31,132 nt of DNA from UBA3064 sp023258775 (GTDB lineage Bacteria; Pseudomonadota; Gammaproteobacteria; Burkholderiales; Burkholderiaceae_E), in contig JBIKXS010000038.1 of NCBI GenBank assembly GCA_044355655.1, forward strand, positions 1 to 31,132, given 5' to 3'. Shown here piece after piece: positions 23,160 through 30,827 of the stretch. A model generated the notes under the pieces. The model saw nothing but the letters and a program-made list of their open reading frames with translations, made no database searches and was not told the origin of the DNA. Numbering within the stretch: the stretch's first letter is position 1; each line of letters begins with the position of its first letter. A program made the position numbers and the translations under genes.

Positions 23160-25055
23160 TTGAAGTTCGATCATGCCATGCGCCGCGTGTCTAGTCAGTC
23201 AGTGAGTGCGCCGGCCATTGACGCCGATGCAAAAAACAAGACGAATCCGAGCGATTTGAAAGCTCAGCATTGGGCCACTCTCAAGCGGCTTTGGCCTTAC
23301 TTGTCGCCCTGGCGTCTGCGTATTCTGCTTGCGCTGTGCCTGTTGGTGGCCGCCAAACTGTCCAATATTGGCGTACCGATGCTGCTTAAAGCCATGGTCG
23401 ATGGCTTGGATTTAAAGCCTGGCGATCCGCAAAGCCTCTTGGTTGTGCCCGTGGGCTTATTGGTTGCTTATGCTGCCTTAAGGATCTCGATCACCTTGTT
23501 TACTGAGTTACGGGAGTGGGTTTTTTCGAGAGTGACAGAGGGTGTGGCAAGAACGTTATCGCTAAAGAGCTTTACGCATCTACTTCATTTATCAATGCCT
23601 TTTCACCTGCAAGGCCGCATGGGCGCAGTGTCACGCGATTTGGAGCGTGGCGCGCGTGGCCTGCACAGCCTTGTCTCTTACACGGTTTATAGCGTATTGC
23701 CGACGCTTGTTGAAATGGGCCTGGTGATTGGCTATCTCGTGTGGAATTACCAGGCAAGTTTTGCCTGGATTGCACTTGTGGCAGTTGTGCTTTATGCCAT
23801 TTGGACCATTAAGATCACCGAGTGGCGAACGGCGTTTCGTCGCCGGATGAATGAACAAGACTCGCGTGCTAACGCTTTTGCTGTTGATGCCTTGATCAAT
23901 GTGGAGACTGTCAAGATTTTTGGTAACGAGCAATTCGAAGCACAGCGCTACGATCATGGCTTGCGACAACTCCAAGCAGCTTCGCTTCAGTCGAGAACAT
24001 CGTTATCTTTGCTCAATTTAGGGCAAAGCAGCATCATCGCTTTGGCGGTTAGCTTGATGGTTTGGCAGGCCACAGAGGGCGTTGTCGCGGGTACGATGAC
24101 GCTGGGAGACCTGGTGTTGGTCAACGCTTTCATGATTCAGCTTTATATTCCGCTCAATTTTCTGGGTGTTTTGTACCGGGAGCTTAAGCAGGGAAGTGTC
24201 GATGTTGAAAACATGTTTGCGCTTATGGATCAAAAGCAAAGTGTTGCTGATCGCCTTAATGCGAAAACACTGCGTCGACCAGCGTCAGCTGAGGGCTTAT
24301 CGATTGCATTTCGCGACGTTCGATTTTCTTACGATGGCAAGCGCGATGTCATTGAATCGCTCACTTTTGAAGTGCCGGCTGGCTCTCGAGTCGCGATCGT
24401 TGGACCAAGTGGCGCAGGTAAATCGACGATTATGCGTTTGTTGTTTCGATTTTACGATCCACTAAGCGGGATCGTGCAGGTCGATGGTGAGGATATTCGA
24501 GACCTTAGTCAGCATAGCTTACGGGCCCAGATTGGGCTTGTACCGCAGGATACCGTATTGTTCAACGAATCAATACGGTATAATATACTGTACGGACGAC
24601 CAGAGGCCTCCGAGGGGGATTTACGCGCTGCAATTCGGGCCGCACAATTGTTGCCATTGATCGATTCGCTGCCACAAGGTCTTGAAACTGCAGTGGGAGA
24701 GCGAGGTTTGAAACTTTCCGGCGGGGAAAAGCAAAGGGTTGCGATCGCGCGGATGCTGCTTAAAAATCCGCCGATCTTATTGCTCGATGAGGCGACTTCG
24801 GCGCTTGATTCACGCAATGAACAAGCGGTCCAGGAAGCTTTGGCGCGTGCTGCTGAGGGACGCACCACGGTGGTGATTGCACATCGACTCTCGACGGTTG
24901 TAGATGCCGATGCAATCTTGGTGCTTGATAAGGGGCGAATCCTTGAATCAGGTCGGCATGAAGCATTGCTTGCGCAAGGGGGCCTTTATGCGAGCTTGTG
25001 GACCATGCAGCAGCAAGAGCCCAGCGCAGGCGGGTTAACATCGCAGCCATTTTAG
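23160..25055 (+). CDS. Atm1/HMT-type ABC exporter (fused permease-ATPase)
   Basis: A half-transporter that works as a homodimer in the inner membrane. About six transmembrane helices fill residues 45-330; the Atm1-family signature ITEWRTAFRRRMNEQDSRANAF and VDALINVETVKIFGNE is clear. The ATPase has Walker A GPSGAGKST, Q-loop LVPQDTVLF, signature LSGGEKQRVAIAR, Walker B ILLLDEATSALD and switch VIAHRLST. Relatives export glutathione-based or metal-linked compounds. The start is uncertain: TTG 23160 or ATG 23178, neither with a ribosome binding site; the first 40 residues are not conserved. The stop codon TAG contains the start of the next gene's AGGAG site, so it is likely co-transcribed with the TtuC-like gene. 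Confidence 0.93.
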   Translation: MKFDHAMRRVSSQSVSAPAIDADAKNKTNPSDLKAQHWATLKRLWPYLSPWRLRILLALCLLVAAKLSNIGVPMLLKAMVDGLDLKPGDPQSLLVVPVGLLVAYAALRISITLFTELREWVFSRVTEGVARTLSLKSFTHLLHLSMPFHLQGRMGAVSRDLERGARGLHSLVSYTVYSVLPTLVEMGLVIGYLVWNYQASFAWIALVAVVLYAIWTIKITEWRTAFRRRMNEQDSRANAFAVDALINVETVKIFGNEQFEAQRYDHGLRQLQAASLQSRTSLSLLNLGQSSIIALAVSLMVWQATEGVVAGTMTLGDLVLVNAFMIQLYIPLNFLGVLYRELKQGSVDVENMFALMDQKQSVADRLNAKTLRRPASAEGLSIAFRDVRFSYDGKRDVIESLTFEVPAGSRVAIVGPSGAGKSTIMRLLFRFYDPLSGIVQVDGEDIRDLSQHSLRAQIGLVPQDTVLFNESIRYNILYGRPEASEGDLRAAIRAAQLLPLIDSLPQGLETAVGERGLKLSGGEKQRVAIARMLLKNPPILLLDEATSALDSRNEQAVQEALARAAEGRTTVVIAHRLSTVVDADAILVLDKGRILESGRHEALLAQGGLYASLWTMQQQEPSAGGLTSQPF

Positions 25056-25066
25056 GAGACCGTTTA

Positions 25067-26188
25067 ATGAGCGTCGACCAAGGATCAGTCCCGCAGCAAG
25101 TGGGGCATAACACCCAGCAAAGGTCCCACCGGATCGCCGTGCTACCTGGCGATGGTATTGGTAAAGAAGTCATGCCCGAGGCGCTTTTGGTGCTTGAGGC
25201 GGCGGCATCGCGGTTTGGTATCAAACTTGCCATGGATCATTTTGACTTTGCCAGTTGTGACTACTATGCCAAGCACGGGCGAATGATGCCCGAGGACTGG
25301 AAGACGCAAATTGGCGGACACGATGCCATTCTCTTTGGCGCAGTTGGTTGGCCCGATACGGTGCCCGACCATATTTCGCTTTGGGGTTCATTGCTACTTT
25401 TTCGCAGAGAGTTTGATCAATATATCAACCTGAGACCAGTACGGCTGATGCCCGGTGTGCCTTCGCCGCTGGCAAATCGCAAACCCGGTGATATCGATTT
25501 TTATGTGGTTCGCGAAAACACAGAGGGCGAGTACTCATCTGTAGGTGGGAAAGCTTTTCCGGGTACAGATCGAGAGTTTGTCTTGCAAGAGGCGATATTC
25601 ACCCGCTACGGCGTTGACCGTGTGCTTCGGTTTGCCTTTGAACTTGCGTCCAAACGCCCGCGCCGCAAGCTCACTTCGGCGACCAAAAGTAATGGCATTT
25701 TCATTTCGATGCCTTACTGGGACGAGCGTGTCGCCGAGATGCAAAGCGCTTATCCACAGGTTCAGGTCGATAAATTCCATATCGATATACTAACTGCACA
25801 TTTTGTACGCAACCCGGATTGGTTTGATGTGGTGGTCGCATCCAATTTGTTTGGCGATATATTGTCAGACCTTGGACCCGCCTGCACAGGGACTATTGGC
25901 ATTGCACCCTCGGCCAACATCAATCCGGAGCGCCTCTTCCCCTCACTTTTTGAGCCAGTGCATGGTTCGGCCCCGGATATTTTCGGTAAAGCGATCGCGA
26001 ATCCGATCGGTCAAATCTGGTCTGCGGCGCTCATGCTCGATCATTTGGGTTATCCGCAGGCGCACGATGCTATGGTGAAAGCTATCGAAACGGTGACTGA
26101 GCACGGCCCGCGTACACCCGATATGGGTGGTAAGGCAAACACGAGCGATGTTGGTAAAGCGGTTTGTGAGGCGCTGGCCCAGGCTTAA
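25067..26188 (+). CDS. ttuC: Tartrate dehydrogenase/decarboxylase-type enzyme (TtuC family)
   Basis: A beta-decarboxylating dehydrogenase of the isocitrate/isopropylmalate superfamily, closest to tartrate dehydrogenase/D-malate dehydrogenase (TtuC/DmlA), 373 residues. Landmarks: IAVLPGDGIGKEVMPEAL, FGAVGWPDTVPDHISLWG (TtuC-like in place of the IPMDH motif), LLLFRREFDQYINLRP, VVRENTEGEYSSVGG, the catalytic Lys-Asp region VDKFHIDILTAHFVRNP, NLFGDILSDLGP and FEPVHGSAPDI. AGGAG at 25054-25058 marks ATG 25067. Known family reactions include tartrate to oxaloglycolate, meso-tartrate to D-glycerate and D-malate to pyruvate. The next gene is a glycerate kinase, which fits D-glycerate as product, by inference. 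Confidence 0.9.
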   Translation: MSVDQGSVPQQVGHNTQQRSHRIAVLPGDGIGKEVMPEALLVLEAAASRFGIKLAMDHFDFASCDYYAKHGRMMPEDWKTQIGGHDAILFGAVGWPDTVPDHISLWGSLLLFRREFDQYINLRPVRLMPGVPSPLANRKPGDIDFYVVRENTEGEYSSVGGKAFPGTDREFVLQEAIFTRYGVDRVLRFAFELASKRPRRKLTSATKSNGIFISMPYWDERVAEMQSAYPQVQVDKFHIDILTAHFVRNPDWFDVVVASNLFGDILSDLGPACTGTIGIAPSANINPERLFPSLFEPVHGSAPDIFGKAIANPIGQIWSAALMLDHLGYPQAHDAMVKAIETVTEHGPRTPDMGGKANTSDVGKAVCEALAQA

Positions 26189-26215
26189 ACCATGATTCAG
26201 GCTTAAACCATGATG
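26180..26215 (+). repeat. 18-bp tandem duplication across the ttuC/glycerate kinase junction
   Basis: CAGGCTTAAACCATGATT at 26180-26197 is followed directly by a second copy with one change (final T to G) at 26198-26215. Each copy holds a TAA and an ATG. The first copy ends ttuC and opens a four-codon frame that stops in the second copy's TAA; the second copy supplies the ATG of the glycerate kinase. Confidence 0.9.
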
Positions 26216-27535
26216 TATGCGCCGCGTGAGGCTTTGCTCGAGAGTTTTAAGCGCGCCTTGCTTGCTGCTGATCCCGCGCATGCCTTTGCCAGGCTAGCAC
26301 TTAGGCCGGGCAGGGGGCGCACCATTGTTGTCGGGGCAGGCAAAGCATCAGCCCACATGGCGCATGCGCTCGAACAAGCCTGGCCCAGGGAGTCGCTCGG
26401 CCAACTCGCCGGCCTTGTGTTAACGCGCTATGGACACACTGCTGCTTGCGAGCGCATAGACATTGTCGAAGCAGCTCATCCAGTTCCGGACGCTGCAGGC
26501 CTTGATGCTGCGCGCCAGGTGCTTGCGCTTGCCTCAAGCCTTGAGCCCGGCGATCAATTGATCGCACTCATTTCAGGTGGCGGCTCGGCGCTTTTGAGTC
26601 TGCCGGTTGAGGCTGTTTCGCTTGATGACTTACGCGCACTCACCGCGCAACTACTTGCAAGCGGTGCACCCATTGAAGCGATGAATGTGGTTCGCAAGCA
26701 TCTTTCCCAAATTCAAGGCGGCTGGCTTGCAAGTGCTGCCGCCTCTCGCGGCGCTGACGTTAATGCCTACATGATTTCCGATGTTGCAGGCGACGATCCT
26801 TCGGCAATTGCCTCGGGCCCTTGTAGCCCCGATCCCAGCACCTATCAGGACGCGCTCGACATCATTGCTCAGTGGCAAATTGCGGTTCCAGCCTCGGTAC
26901 TCGATCATTTGCAAGCGGGTGTTCGTGGCGATAAGCCAGAAACACCAAAGGCTGATGCCAGATTTTTTCAAAGGGTCCGCCAGCAAATCATCGCTGCCCC
27001 AAGCCAGAGCTTGGCTGCTGCTGCCGCATTTTGGCGCGAGCAAGGCGTCCAAACCGTTGTGCTTGGCGACACAGTGACCGGCGAAGCATCACAAGTCGCC
27101 TTGGTCATGGCTTCCATGGTCCGTGAGGCCTTGAGTGGTCAGAACCAGCTCTTTAAACCCCCGGTTGTTTTTTTGAGCGGTGGGGAATGTACCGTGAACC
27201 TCAGCGGGCTGAGTGCGGCGCGTCGTACTGCCCATCCTCCTCGAGGAGGACGCTGCAGCGAATTTTTGCTTGCCCTTCTGCACGCACTTGGCCAGCAGTC
27301 TGGTGTTTATGCTTTGGCTGCCGACACCGATGGCATTGATGGTTCAGAGGATAATGCCGGGGCTTGCTTTGACCCTCAAAGCCTCGCCCGTGCGCAGGCC
27401 AAAGGTTTGCGCACAAAGGATTATTTGCTCGCTCATGATGCCTTTGGTTTTTTTCAGGCAAGCGATGATTTAATTTATACCGGACCGACGGGCACGAATG
27501 TGAATGACTTTCGAGCCATTCTTGTTACTGCATGA
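26210..27535 (+). CDS. Glycerate 2-kinase (MOFRL/TtuD type)
   Basis: Phosphorylates D-glycerate to 2-phosphoglycerate with ATP; the family (GckA/TtuD, with a C-terminal MOFRL domain) was formerly often labelled hydroxypyruvate reductase. 441 residues. Landmarks: IVVGAGKASAHMAHALE, LISGGGSALLSLP, NVVRKHLSQIQGGWLA (conserved Lys), YMISDVAGDDPSAIASGP, VVFLSGGECTVN, AADTDGIDGSEDNAGACF and YTGPTGTNVNDFRA. One oddity is GGRCSEFLLAL, where relatives usually have GGRN before the EF. ATG 26210 and ATG 26213 are adjacent alternatives, and the site lies in an 18-bp duplication with no evident ribosome binding site. It follows ttuC and precedes pyrC. Confidence 0.92.
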   Translation: MMYAPREALLESFKRALLAADPAHAFARLALRPGRGRTIVVGAGKASAHMAHALEQAWPRESLGQLAGLVLTRYGHTAACERIDIVEAAHPVPDAAGLDAARQVLALASSLEPGDQLIALISGGGSALLSLPVEAVSLDDLRALTAQLLASGAPIEAMNVVRKHLSQIQGGWLASAAASRGADVNAYMISDVAGDDPSAIASGPCSPDPSTYQDALDIIAQWQIAVPASVLDHLQAGVRGDKPETPKADARFFQRVRQQIIAAPSQSLAAAAAFWREQGVQTVVLGDTVTGEASQVALVMASMVREALSGQNQLFKPPVVFLSGGECTVNLSGLSAARRTAHPPRGGRCSEFLLALLHALGQQSGVYALAADTDGIDGSEDNAGACFDPQSLARAQAKGLRTKDYLLAHDAFGFFQASDDLIYTGPTGTNVNDFRAILVTA

Positions 27536-27549
27536 ACGGAGTGCGGCTC

Positions 27550-28833
27550 ATGATCGAAGAACAACGTTCAATCGCAAGACCCAACAACACCAAAGCGATC
27601 GTCTGTGGTCTGCCCGATGATTGGCATTTACATTTACGAGATGGCGATGCCTTGCAAAGCGTTGTATTGGCCACTGCGCTTCAATTTGGGCGTGCCATTG
27701 TGATGCCCAATTTGAAACCACCCGTTACAACGGTGAGTATGGCGCTCGAGTACAGGCAGCGCATACTCGATGCGCTAAATCATGTCATTAATAAAACGGT
27801 TCAACTCATAGATCAATCTAAAAATGGCAAGCTTAGTGATAAAAAGTCCATAAATAATATCGAAGACAATGGACAGGATTTGCCCTGCCAAACGATTGCT
27901 CAACTCGGTAGGCAGCTCTTTTTCAATCGGCCTTCAGCAAATGCTGATTGGATGCTTGAGCAACTTCATCAAGCTGCGCATTTTGAGCCCTTGATGACAC
28001 TTTATCTCACCGATCAAACCGCGCCCTCGGACATCGACCAGGCTGTGGACTCGGGTTTTGTTCGTGCGGTGAAACTATATCCAGCAGGGGCAACAACCCA
28101 TTCGGACGCCGGGGTGACGTCGATCGATCAACTCGATCATGTGCTCGCGCGCATGGAGATGCGCGGTTTGCCCTTACTCGTTCACGGAGAAGTTACTGAC
28201 CGTGATGTCGATGTCTTTGACCGTGAGGCGGTCTTTATCGATCGGGTCATGATCGATTTAAGGCGAAAATTTCCCGCGCTTAAACTTGTTTTTGAACACA
28301 TTACGACTGAGGAGGCTGCGCATTTTGTGCGTGATGCCGAGGGTCCGATTGCTGCAACGATTACACCCCAGCATTTACTTTATAACCGTAATGCAATTTT
28401 TAGCGGTGGTTTGCGCCCCCATTGGTATTGTCTTCCGGTCTTGAAAAAAGAACGCCATCGACTCGCTTTGATGCAAGCAGCCACCTCGGGTTCGCCTAAG
28501 TTTTTTCTCGGAACCGACTCAGCGCCGCATGCAGCACACTTAAAGGAACATGCAGCGGCTTGTGCTGGATGTTATAGCGCACCGCATGCGCTTGCGCTTT
28601 ACGCAAGCGCATTTGACGCAGTCGATGCACTTGAGCGATTGCCAGGTTTCGCATGGGCTCATGGTGCTGCCTTTTATGGGCTTGAACTCAATGCGCGCAA
28701 GATTCGCCTGGTCCCCGAAGCTTGTGAAACGCCTGCGCAGTTTGAGTTTGCGCATACCCTGAAAATTGTGCCGCTTGCTGGCGGTGAAGTACTCCCATGG
28801 CGCTTTGATGGCTTTGTTAACGACCTGCTTTGA
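27550..28833 (+). CDS. pyrC: Dihydroorotase with internal insertion
   Basis: Zinc enzyme of pyrimidine synthesis that interconverts carbamoyl-aspartate and dihydroorotate. It is of the beta/gamma PyrC type: DDWHLHLRDG (two metal His), AIVMPNLKPPVTT, AVKLYPAGATTHSDAGV (carboxylated Lys), PLLVHGEVTD (His), FEHITTEEAAHFV (His), HLLYNRNAIFSGGLRPHWYCLPVLK and FLGTDSAPH (catalytic Asp). ATG 27550 is preferred, with GGAG 8 bases upstream; ATG 27532 overlaps the kinase stop and would add six residues. The protein is about 427 residues, against roughly 345-350 usual, because of about 65-70 extra residues (75-143) before FEPLMTLYLTD and an N-terminal extension. Catalytic residues all remain, so it is probably active. 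Confidence 0.94.
   Translation: MIEEQRSIARPNNTKAIVCGLPDDWHLHLRDGDALQSVVLATALQFGRAIVMPNLKPPVTTVSMALEYRQRILDALNHVINKTVQLIDQSKNGKLSDKKSINNIEDNGQDLPCQTIAQLGRQLFFNRPSANADWMLEQLHQAAHFEPLMTLYLTDQTAPSDIDQAVDSGFVRAVKLYPAGATTHSDAGVTSIDQLDHVLARMEMRGLPLLVHGEVTDRDVDVFDREAVFIDRVMIDLRRKFPALKLVFEHITTEEAAHFVRDAEGPIAATITPQHLLYNRNAIFSGGLRPHWYCLPVLKKERHRLALMQAATSGSPKFFLGTDSAPHAAHLKEHAAACAGCYSAPHALALYASAFDAVDALERLPGFAWAHGAAFYGLELNARKIRLVPEACETPAQFEFAHTLKIVPLAGGEVLPWRFDGFVNDLL
27772..27975 (+). other. AT-rich in-frame insertion within pyrC
   Basis: Between YRQRILDAL and FEPLMTLYLTD, which in the PyrC proteins I know are separated by only a few residues, this gene has about 68 codons. The first 100 bases from 27781 have 31 G+C, clearly poorer than neighbouring coding sequence. 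The encoded segment is rich in Asn, Lys, Asp, Gln and Ile at first, then RQLFFNRPSANADWMLEQLHQ, which looks helical. No stop, repeat ends or intein motifs are seen. Confidence 0.75.
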
Positions 28834-29782
28834 GCACCCTTGGTGGCAGTCGATTCGCGCTGATTTGCTCACCGTTCTTAAAATCGAACAATCTAAGTCC
28901 CGGCTCGACTGGCTCAACAGCCAGGCCTTGCAGCGCTCATGTCGCAATGGCCGCGGGCTTGATCTCGTCTTTATCGATCAGGCTCAGTGGTCGGGTAAGG
29001 GTTATGAGTCCTGGATTGATCGTTACGGCCAGGTACCCACGCGATTAGAAGGCAGGGGTCAATGGCATGACTTATTTAATGCGCTGATCTGGTTGACATG
29101 GCCTTTAAGCAAGGCTCAACTCAATCGTATGCATGCCCTGGCTGCCCCAGCGCAAGCAGGCACCCGCGGGCCGATGCGGGACAAAGCAACGCTCATCGAT
29201 GAGCAAGCGCTTATTTGGTTAGACCTTGATCCGGTTTTAAGCGATGCGCTTCGTGATCGCGATTGGCATAGGCTTTTTGTGGCCGAACGCGCACGCTGGC
29301 TTCGGATCGATCAAGCCCAGGGCTTATTCATGTTTGGCCATGCGCTTTACGAGAAGTGTTTGGCGCCCTATAAGGCGCTCACGGCACATGTCTTGATCCT
29401 TGCTGTGCCATCAGGCTTAAGCGTCACCCATGCGCAAGGTTTAGGTGGTCCCATGCAAGCTGAAACCGCCCAGTCGCAAGGTCAAGGTGGTCATGCGCAA
29501 GCTGAAAACGCCCAGTCGCAGGCCCGAGCCAATCATGTAAGCCCAAGCCTTCTGGACCCATGGCTCGCTAGGCTTCTGAGCGATTGGATCGATGCTCAAA
29601 CGATGCGGGGTCTTGATGATCGCGAGCAGGCGGTTCAATCGTCAAAGGACGCCTATCTGAGCGATACACTTAAACTTTATCCGCTTCCTTTGCTGGGTGT
29701 GCCAGGGTGGCATTCCGACAATCAAAGCCCAGCTTTTTATAATGACCGCAGTGTTTTTAGACGGCCTGCGAACCCCAATTAA
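28808..29782 (+). CDS. DUF3025 family protein
   Basis: A 324-residue protein of the DUF3025 family, function unknown. The family hallmark is WHDLFNALIWLTWPLSKAQLNRMHA, with RGPMRDKATLIDEQALIWLD after it and GLFMFGHALYEKCLAPYKALTAHVLIL in the second half; the end has LYPLPLLGVPGWHSDN, also typical. ATG 28808 is the most likely start, overlapping pyrC by 26 bases in another frame; the frame is open back to 28766. The overlap suggests translational coupling. A 42-bp repeat lies in the middle. No catalytic motif is recognised. Confidence 0.87.
   Translation: MALLTTCFEHPWWQSIRADLLTVLKIEQSKSRLDWLNSQALQRSCRNGRGLDLVFIDQAQWSGKGYESWIDRYGQVPTRLEGRGQWHDLFNALIWLTWPLSKAQLNRMHALAAPAQAGTRGPMRDKATLIDEQALIWLDLDPVLSDALRDRDWHRLFVAERARWLRIDQAQGLFMFGHALYEKCLAPYKALTAHVLILAVPSGLSVTHAQGLGGPMQAETAQSQGQGGHAQAENAQSQARANHVSPSLLDPWLARLLSDWIDAQTMRGLDDREQAVQSSKDAYLSDTLKLYPLPLLGVPGWHSDNQSPAFYNDRSVFRRPANPN
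29435..29518 (+). repeat. 42-bp in-frame tandem repeat in the DUF3025 gene
   Basis: Two units of 42 bp encode QGLGGPMQAETAQS and QGQGGHAQAENAQS (residues 210-237), followed by a degenerate start of a third (QARANH). The second unit differs from the first at a few positions. It lies between the AHVLILAVPSG strand and the SPSLLDPWLARLLSDW segment, in a probable loop. Confidence 0.88.
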
Positions 29783-29794
29783 GGAGATGTTGCG

Positions 29795-30778
29795 ATGCAT
29801 ATGATTGTGACCGGTGGGTCAGGATTCTTGGGACAACAGTGCATCGCAAGCCTGCTTAAGGCCGGTTCGCTAGAGCTTGCCCCCGAGGCGAGCACGCCGA
29901 TCCGTTCGATTACCGCGTTTGATGTTGCCGTGGGAAGTCTTCAGCATCCAAAGCTGCACTATGTGGTCGGCGATATTGCTGATCCTCACCAAGTGAGTGC
30001 GCTTTTTCGTGAGGACAGCGCAGCCATCATTCATTTGGCTGCGGTGGTCAGCGGCACTGCCGAGGCAGATTTTGACCTTGGCATGCGAGTCAACCTTGAT
30101 GGTACACGCAACCTTTTGCAGGCTGCGCGCGCGCAAAACCGCTTAATTCGTATCCTTTATGCAAGCTCGATTGCGGTGTTTGGCGGCGATCTGCCTGCAG
30201 TCGTTCGCGACGACACAACGCCCACGCCCCAGGGCTCTTATGGCATTCAGAAATATATCGGCGAGCAACTCGTTCAGGACTACACCCGCAAGGGCTTTAT
30301 CGACGGGCGCTCGGTGCGTATTCCAACGGTGGTTGTACGTCCTGGCAAACCCAACGGGGCGGCTTCAGGTTTTGCCTCAAACATTATCCGCGAGCCGCTC
30401 GCTGGCCGACCGGTGGTGCTGCCGGTGGATGCTTCAACCTCGATGTGGGTCGCTTCGCCGCGCGCGGTGGTGAAGATGTTGATGCACGCGCTAAGCCTTG
30501 CGCCCTCGGCTTGGGGCTGGCATCGTGCCATCAATTTGCCAGGTCTCACGGTGACCATGCAAGAGGAGTTGGCAGCACTTGAGGCTGTAGCGGGCAAAAA
30601 GCCCTTAGCCCTGGTTCAACAACAAGCCGACCCAGCTGTCTTGCGTCTGGTCAACACTTGGGCAGCCCGATTTGATACCGCTCGGGCGCTCGCCATGGGT
30701 TTCTCGCCCGATCGAGATTTTGAAACGATTGTTCGTGCATACGTTGAAGACCATCCCGAGGCGCTAAGGGACGCTTAA
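29795..30778 (+). CDS. denD: NAD-dependent epimerase/dehydratase family, DenD-like
   Basis: An extended SDR of 327 residues, resembling D-erythronate dehydrogenase DenD. The NAD motif VTGGSGFLGQQC is at the N-terminus; further landmarks are YVVGDIAD, IIHLAAVVSGTAEADFDLGMRVNLDGT, the catalytic Ser region LYASSIAVFGG and Tyr/Lys in YGIQKYIGEQLV, then RIPTVVVRPGKPNGAASGFASNIIREPL and MWVASPRAVV, which match the DenD group. GGAG at 29783-29786 precedes the ATG by 8 bases. DenD oxidises D-erythronate to the 2-oxo acid; partner genes otnK, otnC and otnI are not in the window, so the substrate is only a suggestion. Confidence 0.83.
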   Translation: MHMIVTGGSGFLGQQCIASLLKAGSLELAPEASTPIRSITAFDVAVGSLQHPKLHYVVGDIADPHQVSALFREDSAAIIHLAAVVSGTAEADFDLGMRVNLDGTRNLLQAARAQNRLIRILYASSIAVFGGDLPAVVRDDTTPTPQGSYGIQKYIGEQLVQDYTRKGFIDGRSVRIPTVVVRPGKPNGAASGFASNIIREPLAGRPVVLPVDASTSMWVASPRAVVKMLMHALSLAPSAWGWHRAINLPGLTVTMQEELAALEAVAGKKPLALVQQQADPAVLRLVNTWAARFDTARALAMGFSPDRDFETIVRAYVEDHPEALRDA

Positions 30779-30813
30779 TCGGCCTTCGGGGGCATCGGCT
30801 TGCGCAATCGAGT

Positions 30814-30819
30814 TAAACT
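30814..30819 (+). promoter_or_regulatory. Candidate -10 box of rnpB
   Basis: TAAACT lies 8 bases before the likely first base of the RNA (30828). No convincing -35 hexamer is seen at normal spacing. It is placed by analogy and distance only. Confidence 0.3.
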
Positions 30820-30827
30820 GGACGGTG

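Noticed and set aside
27235..27250. Perfect 16-bp palindrome TCCTCCTCGAGGAGGA
   Set aside because: It lies inside glycerate-kinase coding sequence with no loop and no T-run, so it is not a terminator; one such palindrome by chance in 31 kb is not convincing as an operator.
7473..29518. Coding repeats as phase-variation switches
   Set aside because: All unit lengths (12, 15, 18, 42 bp) are multiples of three, so gain or loss does not shift the frame and cannot switch the genes off.
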